Position numbers and translations under genes: made by a program. This document shows, in pieces, positions 10,934 through 19,462 of a stretch of 40,887 nt of DNA. This DNA comes from Gammaproteobacteria bacterium RIFCSPLOWO2_12_47_11 (lineage in GTDB: Bacteria > Pseudomonadota > Gammaproteobacteria > Eutrophobiales > Eutrophobiaceae). The stretch is from assembly GCA_001801885.1 (NCBI GenBank), contig MGYU01000096.1, positions 29,460 to 70,346 of the forward strand. Direction: 5' to 3'. The notes under the pieces were generated by a model. It saw nothing but the letters and a program-made list of their open reading frames with translations, had not been told where the DNA came from and ran no database searches. Each line of letters starts with the position of its first letter. Positions within the stretch are counted from its first letter, which is position 1.

Positions 10934-11010
10934 TGTTCGGTGTCAGATGGCCTACTAGCCTGGCTGTGCTTCGCGATCATGATAACAATCATAAATTAAT
11001 CAGAGTTTGC

Positions 11011-11604
11011 TTAATTGTTGAATTGATCAACTGTGAATCCATGCAACATCGTCTGGATCTGCTGCAAGCGCTGCAGGGGATCATCAAGTTCCAGTAGCAT
11101 CTGTTTCTCATCAAGATCAAACGGCAATAATTCGGCAAGCCGGCAACCCACCCAGTTGGCATCCAGGTATTTTGCGTGTTCGGACAAGTGGGCCAGTTTG
11201 AATTTATCTGCAATCTGCCTTAACAAATCAGAGAGCAATTGATATTCGACCGGTAATTCCTCATCCTCGTTATCATCGATGATCTCGACATCGCCTTCCA
11301 TTAACCGGTTCTTGCGGATGCGTGTATGCAGGATACGGAAGCGTTTACCGCCTTGTACAGTAATCCCCAACAGGCCATCATCGCCCTTCCCCCAATCTAC
11401 GATGTGGGCAAACGTGCCGATCTCGTGACATTCGGCCGGCACACCCATCTCATGCCCTTTGCTAATCAGACAGATACCAAAGGCAGATTGGGTACGTAAG
11501 GATTCACTGACCAAATCCAGGTAGCGTGTCTCGAAAATACGCAAGGGCAACACACCTTCCGGAAAGAGGACGGTGTTAAGCGGGAACAACGGGATAGAAT
11601 TCAA
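11011..11604 (-). CDS. LON peptidase substrate-binding (N-terminal) domain protein
   Basis: MNSIPLFPLNTVLFPEGVLPLRIFETRYLDLV...FGICLISKG: typical stand-alone LON_substr_bdg domain without ATPase/protease domains. Confidence 0.9.
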   Translation of the reverse strand: MNSIPLFPLNTVLFPEGVLPLRIFETRYLDLVSESLRTQSAFGICLISKGHEMGVPAECHEIGTFAHIVDWGKGDDGLLGITVQGGKRFRILHTRIRKNRLMEGDVEIIDDNEDEELPVEYQLLSDLLRQIADKFKLAHLSEHAKYLDANWVGCRLAELLPFDLDEKQMLLELDDPLQRLQQIQTMLHGFTVDQFNN

Positions 11605-12962
11605 CCTGGCTCCTGTAACTGCTTGATTAATTTTTGCTGGATGCCACCAAAACCACCATTACTCATGAAGACGATATGGTCGCGGGGCTTTGCCATTTTG
11701 ACCATATTCTCAACGATATTATCAATTTCATTGAATATCTCGCGCTTCTTGCCGAGGCTGAAGGTCTGTTGTTTGAGATCCCAACTGATATTTTCCGGTT
11801 GAAAAAACAATATATGGTCAGCATCGCTGAATGAATCCGCCAGTGCATCGCCATGCACACCCATACGCATGGTGTAGGAACGGGGTTCCATGATCGCAAT
11901 GATCCTGTTTTCTCCCACTTTAGATCTCAGTGCATTCAGGGTGGCCCGGATTTCCGTGGGGTGGTGGGCAAAATCATCATAGAGGGTGATGTCATTAATC
12001 ACGGCGAGAAGTTGCAGCCGCCGCTTTACGCTCTTGAAACTGGACATGGCCTCGCAAACTTCACCGGCAGTCAGGCCCAGATGTCCTGCAGCCGCAGCTA
12101 CCGCCAGGATATTATGTGCATTATGTTGCCCGATCAGGTCCCAGCGCATGATTCCACCCGGCTGGTTACCCACCAGGATTTCAAATTCGCTGTAATCGTT
12201 CCGCAGCGGCCTGGCCTGCCAGCGGGAATCCTCGCCCCCGAAATATTCCACCGGTGTCCAGCAACCCATCTGCAGCACCTTGGCTATCTCCGGATCACCC
12301 GCCAAAACCACGATCAGGCCATGATCGGGCATGATCCTGACCAAATGATGGAATTCACGTCTGATAGCAGCAATATCGGCGAAGATGTCAGCATGATCGA
12401 ACTCGATATTGTTAATGATCAGCGTCTTGGGCCGATAGTGGACAAATTTTGACCGTTTATCGAAAAAGGCGGTGTCATATTCGTCCGCCTCAATGACAAA
12501 ATAATCCGGGTCACCGAGTCTTGCCGAAATGCCGAAGTTTTCCGGGATGCCGCCCACCAGAAAGCCCGGTTTGAGTCCGGCGACTTCCAGAGTCCAGGCC
12601 AGCATGGAGGTGGTGGTGGTTTTGCCGTGTGTTCCGGCTACGGCCAGCACATGCCGCCCCTGCAATATATGCTCATGCAACCATTGCGGACCGGAGGTAT
12701 AACGCGTTCCTGCATTAAGAATATGTTCCACGCAGGGATTGCCCCGGGTCATGGCATTGCCGATGATGACAAGATCCGGTGCCGGGTCAAGTTGGGCCGG
12801 ATCATAACCTTCAATCAGGGTGATACCCTGCTCCATGAGTTGGGTGCTCATCGGAGGATAGACATTGACATCGGATCCGCTCACTTCATGTCCCAGTTCA
12901 CGCGCCAGTAGCGCGATCCCGCCCATGAATGTGCCGCAGATACCCAGGATATGGATTTTCAT
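11601..12962 (-). CDS. mpl: UDP-N-acetylmuramate:L-alanyl-gamma-D-glutamyl-meso-diaminopimelate ligase
   Basis: MKIHILGICGTFMGGIALLARELGHEVSGSDVNVYPPMST, AGTHGKTTTTSMLAW, YDDFAHHPTEIRATL: Mur ligase family, Mpl-type. Confidence 0.95.
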   Translation of the reverse strand: MKIHILGICGTFMGGIALLARELGHEVSGSDVNVYPPMSTQLMEQGITLIEGYDPAQLDPAPDLVIIGNAMTRGNPCVEHILNAGTRYTSGPQWLHEHILQGRHVLAVAGTHGKTTTTSMLAWTLEVAGLKPGFLVGGIPENFGISARLGDPDYFVIEADEYDTAFFDKRSKFVHYRPKTLIINNIEFDHADIFADIAAIRREFHHLVRIMPDHGLIVVLAGDPEIAKVLQMGCWTPVEYFGGEDSRWQARPLRNDYSEFEILVGNQPGGIMRWDLIGQHNAHNILAVAAAAGHLGLTAGEVCEAMSSFKSVKRRLQLLAVINDITLYDDFAHHPTEIRATLNALRSKVGENRIIAIMEPRSYTMRMGVHGDALADSFSDADHILFFQPENISWDLKQQTFSLGKKREIFNEIDNIVENMVKMAKPRDHIVFMSNGGFGGIQQKLIKQLQEPG

Positions 12963-13507
12963 TCAACCACTATCCTGGAAATGAGCGCTCCGATTAATAA
13001 CGATGTAATGAGGATATAGAAGATTGCAAATACGACGCCCACTCCCATCGTGGTATCCAGTGCATGTCTTAATATGTGGCCCATGATGGCCAGGCTCCAG
13101 ATAATTAATATTAAATAAAGTATAACAAACAACCCCTGCAAAAAATCTCCCGTATTCAACAGAAGCGCGCCAGTAAATAAAGGCAAGGCCAGAATTCCAA
13201 GTATGCAGCCCGTGCCGGCCAGGGCTGTCAGTGTCTGTACCCAGCGCTCAGGATGGCGATTCAATTTGAGTATGACCAGGGTAATGACTGCCACCAGAAA
13301 AGTTTCGAGCACACCGGACAGGATTGCGTAGCCCGGTGTGGTCGTCGTGAAAGCCAACAGAGAATTGATGGATGCGTACAGAAACAAACAGACCAGCAGC
13401 AGATCATAGGACGATGGCAGGTCCTGCGGTCTGCTTTTCAACAGACAGATATTGAAAAAAGCCCTGAACAGGGTAATGACTGCCTGACTTATCCCGCCAG
13501 ACTTCAC
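12959..13507 (-). CDS. Predicted integral membrane protein of unknown function (182 aa)
   Basis: Several hydrophobic segments; ATGA overlaps with both neighbours support it being a real gene. Confidence 0.7.
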   Translation of the reverse strand: MKSGGISQAVITLFRAFFNICLLKSRPQDLPSSYDLLLVCLFLYASINSLLAFTTTTPGYAILSGVLETFLVAVITLVILKLNRHPERWVQTLTALAGTGCILGILALPLFTGALLLNTGDFLQGLFVILYLILIIWSLAIMGHILRHALDTTMGVGVVFAIFYILITSLLIGALISRIVVE

Positions 13508-14676
13508 AACCGGTCCCGGTAATGTTTATATTCGAAATTCAATTCCTGTTTAATCTTGCCTGATCTGCCTAATGCATATATTGCCGGCAGGTTGATGCCA
13601 TTGAACATATTGGCCTTGACCAGCATATAGGCACCCACATTGGCGAATATGATCCTGCTGTTGATCTGCAATTCCTTGTCAAAGTTATAGTCACCGAACA
13701 GATCACCACTCAGACAACTCGCGCCGGCAAGACAGTAGCTGTATTTACCTGTCGCAGACTCCTGCAGCACGGCAGGCTTGAACTGATATTCAAATACCTC
13801 GGGTAAATGGTTCACCGTAGTATCAAGCACCGCCACTGTTTTCCCGCCGGAATCAAAAATGTCTATAACGCTGGCAACCAGATAACCCGCATGATTGACG
13901 ATGCCCCTGCCCGGTTCAAAAAATATCTCCAGATCATATTGCTGTTTCAGTGAGCAGGCGATTTTATTTAATATATCCAGTTGAAATGGATCATTAATAT
14001 AATATCCACCACCAAAATTCAGCCATCGCATCCTTGCAATAAGGTCGCTGCATTGATCTATAAGCAGGTTAATGCTTTTTTCAAGTTGGTGATAATCATC
14101 TGCTGCGCAATTATTATGAATGTGCAGTCCGCTGATACCATCGAGCAGATCACTGTCTGTCCTGATGTCTTGCAATTGTGCAAGTGGCACACCCAGCTTG
14201 GACCACGGTCTGCACGGATCATAACGTTCGTCCTTTACATAGGATAAACCCGGATTGATGCGCAGACCGCATTGCCTGTGCATTGCATACGGTTTGCAAC
14301 GTTGCCATTGGGATAATGAATTGAAACTCAGGTAATCGCAGTATTCCGCAATTTCCGGCAAATCGGATGTCCCGATGCCGGGGCTGGTCAGGTGAACAGT
14401 ACCATTGTCCTTGATTATCTCTCTCGCCAGCCTGGCTTCGAATAACGAACTGACCGAGAAACCATCAACATATTCAGCAATGGTTTTTAATACACTGGCG
14501 AATGATAGCGCCTTTATTGAATAAAGCACCCGGCAACCGCTTTGTTCGTGAACTATATCGAGTAATTCAAGTCTATCCGTTATCTGCAGCTCATCGTAAA
14601 CGAAGGCGGGAGTAACAAGCTTATCGTCTGTCCATAGCGGCAGAAGACGATCATCAAACTGTTGGGCACTGGTCAT
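13504..14676 (-). CDS. nspC: Carboxynorspermidine decarboxylase-like PLP enzyme
   Basis: TPAFVYDELQITDRLELL, VLYSIKALSF, GLRINPGLSYVKDERYDPCRPWSKLGVP, LHIHNNCA, FGGGYYI, FFEPGRGIV, CLAGASCLSGDLFGDY: NspC-type alanine racemase-fold decarboxylase. Confidence 0.85.
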   Translation of the reverse strand: MTSAQQFDDRLLPLWTDDKLVTPAFVYDELQITDRLELLDIVHEQSGCRVLYSIKALSFASVLKTIAEYVDGFSVSSLFEARLAREIIKDNGTVHLTSPGIGTSDLPEIAEYCDYLSFNSLSQWQRCKPYAMHRQCGLRINPGLSYVKDERYDPCRPWSKLGVPLAQLQDIRTDSDLLDGISGLHIHNNCAADDYHQLEKSINLLIDQCSDLIARMRWLNFGGGYYINDPFQLDILNKIACSLKQQYDLEIFFEPGRGIVNHAGYLVASVIDIFDSGGKTVAVLDTTVNHLPEVFEYQFKPAVLQESATGKYSYCLAGASCLSGDLFGDYNFDKELQINSRIIFANVGAYMLVKANMFNGINLPAIYALGRSGKIKQELNFEYKHYRDRL

Positions 14677-14764
14677 TATCGGTTCTGTCCAAATAGTAGT
14701 ATTGACTCCGGATCCATTTGCCGGGTAAGGTACGCCCTCGCATTATTACATTGATTATAAAATT

Positions 14765-15220
14765 ATGAACTTTCCTTTTATAAAATATGCAGCCCGGATT
14801 TTGTTTGTTTCCCTGTTATCCACGATGCCTTTTCATATTGTGGCAGATGAATTACCTGAAATACCTGCTCTACCACAGGTCGAATACCTGACTCCCGATA
14901 AAATGGCCCAGGCAGATTATGATTTGCTTAATGAATATTCAGGCAATTATAACGGTTGCCTGTCGGATACCTCCATTGAGCGAATGAACAGCCAGCCTGA
15001 TCCGCGACATGTAGTGGATTTCGCCATGAAACACTGCGCTGGCATACTGGAGGAACTCAATCAGAAGATGGCGGAGAAAAATTTCGACCCTGATTTCCGC
15101 CAGGGTTATATCCAAAGAGTCAGCAATCGAGCGGCGAATAGTATGTTACGTATGGTGATGATGGGAATGGCAACCCGGCAATCTGCGGATGAAGCTGAAT
15201 CCCAGTCTGTACCGCAATAA
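14765..15220 (+). CDS. Hypothetical protein with predicted signal peptide
   Basis: 151 aa; N-terminal hydrophobic stretch (ARILFVSLLSTMPFHIVADE); no family recognised. Confidence 0.55.
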   Translation: MNFPFIKYAARILFVSLLSTMPFHIVADELPEIPALPQVEYLTPDKMAQADYDLLNEYSGNYNGCLSDTSIERMNSQPDPRHVVDFAMKHCAGILEELNQKMAEKNFDPDFRQGYIQRVSNRAANSMLRMVMMGMATRQSADEAESQSVPQ

Positions 15221-15226
15221 AAAACA

Positions 15227-15709
15227 TCAACTGAATTTGGGGAAGATATAGGGCGCAAGCTGCTTGAGCGCCTGCTCATAGACATTTCGTTTGAACGCAA
15301 CTACCTGCTCTGCCGGATCCCAGTAATCAATCCAGCGCCAGTTATCAAATTCAGGGTTTTTGGATACATCAAGCCTGACCTGGCTGTCATCTGCGATCAA
15401 TTTTAATAAAAACCAGATTTGTTTCTGGCCTATGCACAGCGGGAATATGTTCTGCCTGATAAACCGCTTGGGTAGCCAGTATTTCAGCCAGTCATCCGTG
15501 CTGGCTATCACTTCAACGTGTTCAGGTAACAGGCCTATTTCCTCCCTGAGTTCGCGGTACATGGCTGTTTCGGCATCCTCATCGGGTTTGATTCCACCCT
15601 GCGGGAATTGCCACGCATCCATACCGGCACGCCGGGCCCAGAACAGTTGCCCGTCCTGATTACACAGCATAATTCCTACGTTGGCGCGAAAGCCTTCAGA
15701 ATCAATCAT
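15227..15709 (-). CDS. rppH: RNA pyrophosphohydrolase (Nudix)
   Basis: [68 protein letters not shown]: RppH start and Nudix box. Start placed at the internal ATG (15709) rather than the ORF start at 15724. Confidence 0.95.
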   Translation of the reverse strand: MIDSEGFRANVGIMLCNQDGQLFWARRAGMDAWQFPQGGIKPDEDAETAMYRELREEIGLLPEHVEVIASTDDWLKYWLPKRFIRQNIFPLCIGQKQIWFLLKLIADDSQVRLDVSKNPEFDNWRWIDYWDPAEQVVAFKRNVYEQALKQLAPYIFPKFS

Positions 15710-15781
15710 TGTTGCAAAACTCAAATATTCGAATTATGGGAATTCTTCCAAAAAAAGCTGATAACCGCAATCTGAACCATA

Positions 15782-15863
15782 GAATTCAGGAGCCAGAATT
15801 CAGAAGTCAGAAGGAAAACATCATACTGAATTCTGGCTCCTGACTCCTGACTCCTGTATCCTG
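15782..15863. repeat. Inverted repeat with tandem TGACTCC units (dispersed 'gaattc(t)ggctcctgactcc' type repeat)
   Basis: Perfect 16-bp inverted repeat aggagccagaattcag (15788-15803) / ctgaattctggctcct (15826-15841), followed by tandem tgactcctgactcctg. Confidence 0.85.
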
Positions 15864-15871
15864 CCGCCCCC

Positions 15872-16525
15872 ATGAAACTGGCCATATTCGACCTTGACAA
15901 TACCCTGTTAGGCGGTGACAGCGATTACCTGTGGGGTGAATTTCTGGCCGAACAGGGTCATGTGGATGGTGCTATCCGGCAACAGCAAAACCGCCATTAT
16001 TATGCGGAATACAAGGCCGGCCGGCTGGATATACACGACTTTCTGAATTTTCAACTGCAACCACTGGCTGGTGTCGATCCGGAAATACTGAATCAACGCC
16101 GTGCACAATATATTGAGGGAAAGATCCGGCCCATATTGCTGGAAAAATCCAGGGAGTTGATTGCCGATCACCGGCAGCAGGGACATACCTTATTAATCAT
16201 TACTGCAACCAACCGGTTTATCACCCAACCGATTGCAGAACTGTTTGGTGTCAGTAATCTGATCGCATCAGAAGCCGAGATTAAAGACGGGCGCTATACC
16301 GGCAAGGCTGCGGGAATTCCCTCTTATGCCGGAGGCAAAGTGACCCGGCTGAATTCGTGGCTCAAGGAAAATAATTACCAACCGGATGAAACCTGGTTTT
16401 ACAGCGACTCACACAACGATCTGCCTCTGCTTAGGATTGTGGACCATCCTTTGGCCGTCGATCCGGATGACATCCTGCGCGAAGAAGCCACAAAACAGGG
16501 TTGGCCGGTTATCAGCTTGAGATAA
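15872..16525 (+). CDS. HAD-IB family (SerB-like) phosphatase
   Basis: MKLAIFDLDNTLLGGDSDYLWGEFL (DxDxT), TLLIITATNRF, GKVTRLNSWL, FYSDSHNDLPLL. Confidence 0.9.
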   Translation: MKLAIFDLDNTLLGGDSDYLWGEFLAEQGHVDGAIRQQQNRHYYAEYKAGRLDIHDFLNFQLQPLAGVDPEILNQRRAQYIEGKIRPILLEKSRELIADHRQQGHTLLIITATNRFITQPIAELFGVSNLIASEAEIKDGRYTGKAAGIPSYAGGKVTRLNSWLKENNYQPDETWFYSDSHNDLPLLRIVDHPLAVDPDDILREEATKQGWPVISLR

Positions 16526-16584
16526 CCAGCTTCACATCAGCGGAAATCTTCCTATACTTCATAAGAACTTCATTCAAAATTCAT

Positions 16585-16622
16585 CACCCCTCCCCTCGCG
16601 GGAGGGGATTAAGGGGAGGGGG
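16585..16622. repeat. Imperfect palindromic C/G-rich repeat (cacccctcccctcgcgggaggggattaaggggaggg)
   Basis: cccctcccctcgcgggagggg stem followed by ttaaggggaggggg; similar short repeats occur dispersed in many bacterial genomes (from general knowledge). Confidence 0.6.
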
Positions 16623-16700
16623 CTGGTCCTTGAACAGATTCAGGGATAAATGGTATTTGATGAACATCTACGAAATCCAAAAAGTTCATGTTTTTTATGC

Positions 16701-16757
16701 TATACGAACGCCGCATAGTATGAAATTAAGCGGCATTCGCATAATCAACTGTTAGGC
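16701..16757. other. Candidate integron attC-like site (3' half: inverted repeat plus GTTAGGC core)
   Basis: tatacgaacgccgc (16701-16714) / gcggcattcgcata (16730-16743), 12/14 complementary, then GTTAGGC (16751-16757), fitting GTTRRRY. The matching RYYYAAC is not evident. Confidence 0.4.
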
Positions 16758-16786
16758 CTTCGTATGCTCCGGAATATTTTTTTTAA

Positions 16787-17551
16787 ATGAGAGCAGATTT
16801 ATCCAAACCAGGTGAGCGGGCAATCGGGCCGACCAGCCCGATACAGAAGTCATTACGCATAATGCACGAATTTTTTAATACTCAACCTTCACCCGATATA
16901 TCAACTGATGCATCAAGAAATACTGGGCTATTAATTTCAAATCATCTTTTTTCTTTAATTGAAGCTTGTGGCCAACTGAATGGATCAGGTATGCATTCAC
17001 CAGCAGTAGTATTATTAAGATCGTTAGAAGATGCTCTTGATGTCTTTATTGCTGTCACAAGCGTACCAGGCGCTGCTGAACGTTGGGAGAAAAATGAATT
17101 AAAACCAAGTGATGCAGCAAAGCTATGGGTTGAATTGCGAGGTAATCCTCATATATCGAATGGAAAGACACTTTCAGATTATCGTAAAGGGCTTCGACAT
17201 GCTTTTAATAAATATTCTCATGCATCCTATCAACTTTGCCTATGGGATCTTTATTTTCAACCTCGTAAAAAAACAAAAAAAGGGGAAGGAGCTTCTGGTA
17301 CAGTCGAAATAAATTATCCACGACATGTAATAAATTCCAATGCACATTCTATAGATGCTCATCTCACTGCACATCATCTAGAGTTTATTGACGCAGTCAA
17401 AAATTCTTATTTTTCTACCATTAACAAATTTGAAAGAGTTAATGAATTGAATGAATTAGAAGATGAAATAATTCTAATAATGAAAAAACATGATTCACAT
17501 GGTTGTCAAAATGTACAAGAGCCAGCAGAATTACGTAGGCTTCATAATTAA
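16787..17551 (+). CDS. Hypothetical protein (254 aa), AT-rich, possibly DUF5677/HEPN-like; gene-cassette-like context
   Basis: Single ORF between attC-like half-sites; AT-rich codon usage unlike neighbours. Motifs ...LLRSLEDALDVFIAV... and ...LRHAFNKYSHASYQ... loosely suggest a helical DUF5677-type protein (weak). Confidence 0.6.
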   Translation: MRADLSKPGERAIGPTSPIQKSLRIMHEFFNTQPSPDISTDASRNTGLLISNHLFSLIEACGQLNGSGMHSPAVVLLRSLEDALDVFIAVTSVPGAAERWEKNELKPSDAAKLWVELRGNPHISNGKTLSDYRKGLRHAFNKYSHASYQLCLWDLYFQPRKKTKKGEGASGTVEINYPRHVINSNAHSIDAHLTAHHLEFIDAVKNSYFSTINKFERVNELNELEDEIILIMKKHDSHGCQNVQEPAELRRLHN

Positions 17552-17556
17552 CATAA

Positions 17557-17590
17557 GCCTAACAAGGGCCTTCACAAGGATCGCCGCAAC
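17557..17590. other. Candidate truncated attC 5' arm (GCCTAAC...)
   Basis: gcctaacaagggccttcacaaggatcgccgcaac begins 5 bp after the ORF stop; GCCTAAC fits RYYYAAC. No complementary 3' arm found within about 200 bp. Confidence 0.4.
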
Positions 17591-17640
17591 AAAAAAATGG
17601 GCCGGAGTGATTTATTTTTAACCAGCCAGATTGAAAAACA

Positions 17641-17667
17641 AAAAAGCCGCTGAAACAGCGGCTTTTT
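17641..17667. terminator. Rho-independent terminator-like hairpin (copy associated with the mdh 3' remnant)
   Basis: aaaaagccgctg-aaa-cagcggcttttt with A/T tracts on both sides. Confidence 0.8.
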
Positions 17668-17689
17668 TGTTACTTCAGTTTCTTTTCCG

Positions 17690-17734
17690 TTATGTCAAAA
17701 TTTTCGCGACGGCATCCCGTTCTTCTTCGAACTT
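17690..17734 (-). pseudogene. Remnant/duplicate of the mdh 3' end
   Basis: Minus strand reads [14 protein letters not shown], versus native [13 protein letters not shown]. 29/30 nt identity between 17699-17728 and 18428-18457. Confidence 0.85.
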
Positions 17735-17824
17735 AAAAGGGCCGGAGTGATTTATTTTTGAACAATTTATAAGTTTGGCCTAGAATTATAGTTAATCAAC
17801 CCAATAATACTGAATAAACCAGAC

Positions 17825-18058
17825 ATGACTATCAAGGAAATAGAAAAAGAGTTTCTCAACCTCAGCGATGCTGAAAAGCGGGAGGTTCTCCGTTTGCTTA
17901 TTGCTGATCTTGAGATGGAAACAGATGAGAATGTTGAGCGTGCATGGCTTGAGGAAGCACAGCGGCGATATAAAGAATTGAAAGACGGGCTGGTTGAAGC
18001 AGTTCCAGCCAATGAATCCATTGCAAAAGCCAAGGAAAGGCTGAGAGATGTTCGTTAA
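17825..18058 (+). CDS. Putative addiction module antitoxin (TIGR02574-like)
   Basis: 77 aa acidic/helical MTIKEIEKEFLNLSDAEKREVLRLLIADLEMETDENVERAWLEEAQRRYKELKDG, overlapping the downstream toxin gene by 11 bp. Confidence 0.85.
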   Translation: MTIKEIEKEFLNLSDAEKREVLRLLIADLEMETDENVERAWLEEAQRRYKELKDGLVEAVPANESIAKAKERLRDVR

Positions 18059-18344
18059 ACTTCATCCGGAAGCAGAATCAGAATTAATCGAAAACGCTAT
18101 CTACTACGAATGTGAAGTAGAAGGACTCGGTTACCGGTTTATTGAAGAGATTGAGCGCGGAATTGAAGTACTGATTGCACAACCACGATTAGGCCAGCCA
18201 TTAAACGAACAATTACGAAGTTTTGTCCTGGGTGGATTCCCCTTTTCACTAATTTATAGTCTCGAACAAGACAAAATATGGATCGTAGCTATTGCTCATC
18301 AAAAACGTCGTCCAGGCTATTGGCGTAAACGAATCAGCCGTTAA
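18048..18344 (+). CDS. RelE/ParE-family toxin
   Basis: MFVKLHPEAESELIENAIYYECEVEGLGYRFIEEIERGIEVLIAQPRLGQPLNEQLRSFVLGGFPFSLIYSLEQDKIWIVAIAHQKRRPGYWRKR: typical ParE fold motif set. Confidence 0.9.
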   Translation: MFVKLHPEAESELIENAIYYECEVEGLGYRFIEEIERGIEVLIAQPRLGQPLNEQLRSFVLGGFPFSLIYSLEQDKIWIVAIAHQKRRPGYWRKRISR

Positions 18345-18368
18345 TAAGGACATTTTAATTATTAAAAC

Positions 18369-18397
18369 AAAAAAGCCACTCAATGAGTGGCTTTTTT
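18369..18397. terminator. Bidirectional terminator between toxin gene and mdh
   Basis: aaaaaagccactcaatgagtggctttttta, flanked by convergent genes. Confidence 0.85.
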
Positions 18398-18418
18398 ATT
18401 ACTTCAAAAATAATTTTA

Positions 18419-19399
18419 TTATTTCAGAATTTTCGCTACGGCATCCCGTTCTTCTTCCAGTTCCTTTTGCGTCGCGGCCATCTTGGCCTTGCTGAATTCA
18501 TCAATCTTCAGCCCCTGCACGATCTGGTAATCGCCATTCTTGCAAGTGACGGGGAATGAATACATCAGCCCTTCGGGAATACCATAACTGCCGTCACTGG
18601 CTACAACCATACTGGTCCAATCATCATTCGGTGTGCCCAGTACCCAGTCATGCATGTGATCGATGGCGCCGTTTGCCGCGGAGGCCGCACTGGATGCTCC
18701 GCGTGCGGCAATGATCTTGGCACCGCGTTTGGCTACACGCGGAATAAATTCATTTTCATACCAGCCGCGATCGACCAGGCTGGCCGCCGATTTGCCGGCA
18801 ATTGTAGTATTGCTGATGTCCGGATATTGCGTGGTGGAATGATTGCCCCAGATGGTCATCTTTTTAATATCACTGACTTTTGCATTGGTCTTTGCCGCGA
18901 GTTGCGCCAGTGCCCGGTTATGATCCAGCCGGGTCATGGCCGTGAAATTACGCGGATTCAAATCCGGTGCGCTCACCATTGCGGTATGGGCATTGGTATT
19001 GGCGGGATTGCCCACCACGATCACTTTTACGTTGCGATCGGCATTATCATTGAGTGCCTTGCCCTGTACTTTGAAAATACCGCCATTCGCTTCCAGCAAA
19101 TCGCTGCGTTCCATGCCGGGGCCGCGCGGTTTCGCGCCAACCAGCATCGCATAGTTCACGTCCTTGAAGGCTTTATTGACGTCATCTGATAATACACAAC
19201 CCGCCAGCAATGGATATGCGCAGTCTTCCAGTTCCATGGCCACGCCTTCCAGTACCTTCATGGCAGGTGTAATTTCAAGTAATTGCAAAATGACGGGTTG
19301 ATCATTGCCAAGCATTTCGCCGGTGGCGATACGGAACAGCAGTGAATAGCCGATCTGCCCTGCGGCGCCGGTGACGGCTACACGTACTGGTTTTCTCAT
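18419..19399 (-). CDS. mdh: Malate dehydrogenase
   Basis: [31 protein letters not shown]...[11 protein letters not shown]...TRLDHNRA...[12 protein letters not shown]: Mdh of the NAD-dependent type 2 family. Confidence 0.97.
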   Translation of the reverse strand: MRKPVRVAVTGAAGQIGYSLLFRIATGEMLGNDQPVILQLLEITPAMKVLEGVAMELEDCAYPLLAGCVLSDDVNKAFKDVNYAMLVGAKPRGPGMERSDLLEANGGIFKVQGKALNDNADRNVKVIVVGNPANTNAHTAMVSAPDLNPRNFTAMTRLDHNRALAQLAAKTNAKVSDIKKMTIWGNHSTTQYPDISNTTIAGKSAASLVDRGWYENEFIPRVAKRGAKIIAARGASSAASAANGAIDHMHDWVLGTPNDDWTSMVVASDGSYGIPEGLMYSFPVTCKNGDYQIVQGLKIDEFSKAKMAATQKELEEERDAVAKILK

Positions 19400-19462
19400 A
19401 TATTCAGGTCTCCGTTAGTTCTTGTTGTTGCATCTTCGGGATCCCTGATATGAATACACGAG

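Noticed and set aside
11853-12452. 199-aa plus-strand ORF inside mpl
   Set aside because: Antisense to the confidently assigned mpl gene; no independent RBS or homology evidence.
14262-14300. gtgcattgcatacggtttgcaacg: TGC-rich stretch resembling the PhaR-like motif
   Set aside because: Lies inside nspC coding sequence with no promoter context; treated as background and a reminder of the motif's chance frequency.
16501-16755. 84-aa ORF running through the C/G-rich repeat and attC-like region
   Set aside because: Overlaps the end of the HAD gene and reads through repeat sequence; not a credible protein.
16560-18420. Considered calling this a full integron or integrative element
   Set aside because: No integrase, transposase or complete attC/att pair could be identified; reported only as separate partial signals.
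18292-18495. 67-aa ORF spanning the end of the toxin gene, terminator and mdh 3' end
   Set aside because: Reads through a terminator hairpin and antisense mdh; not credible.
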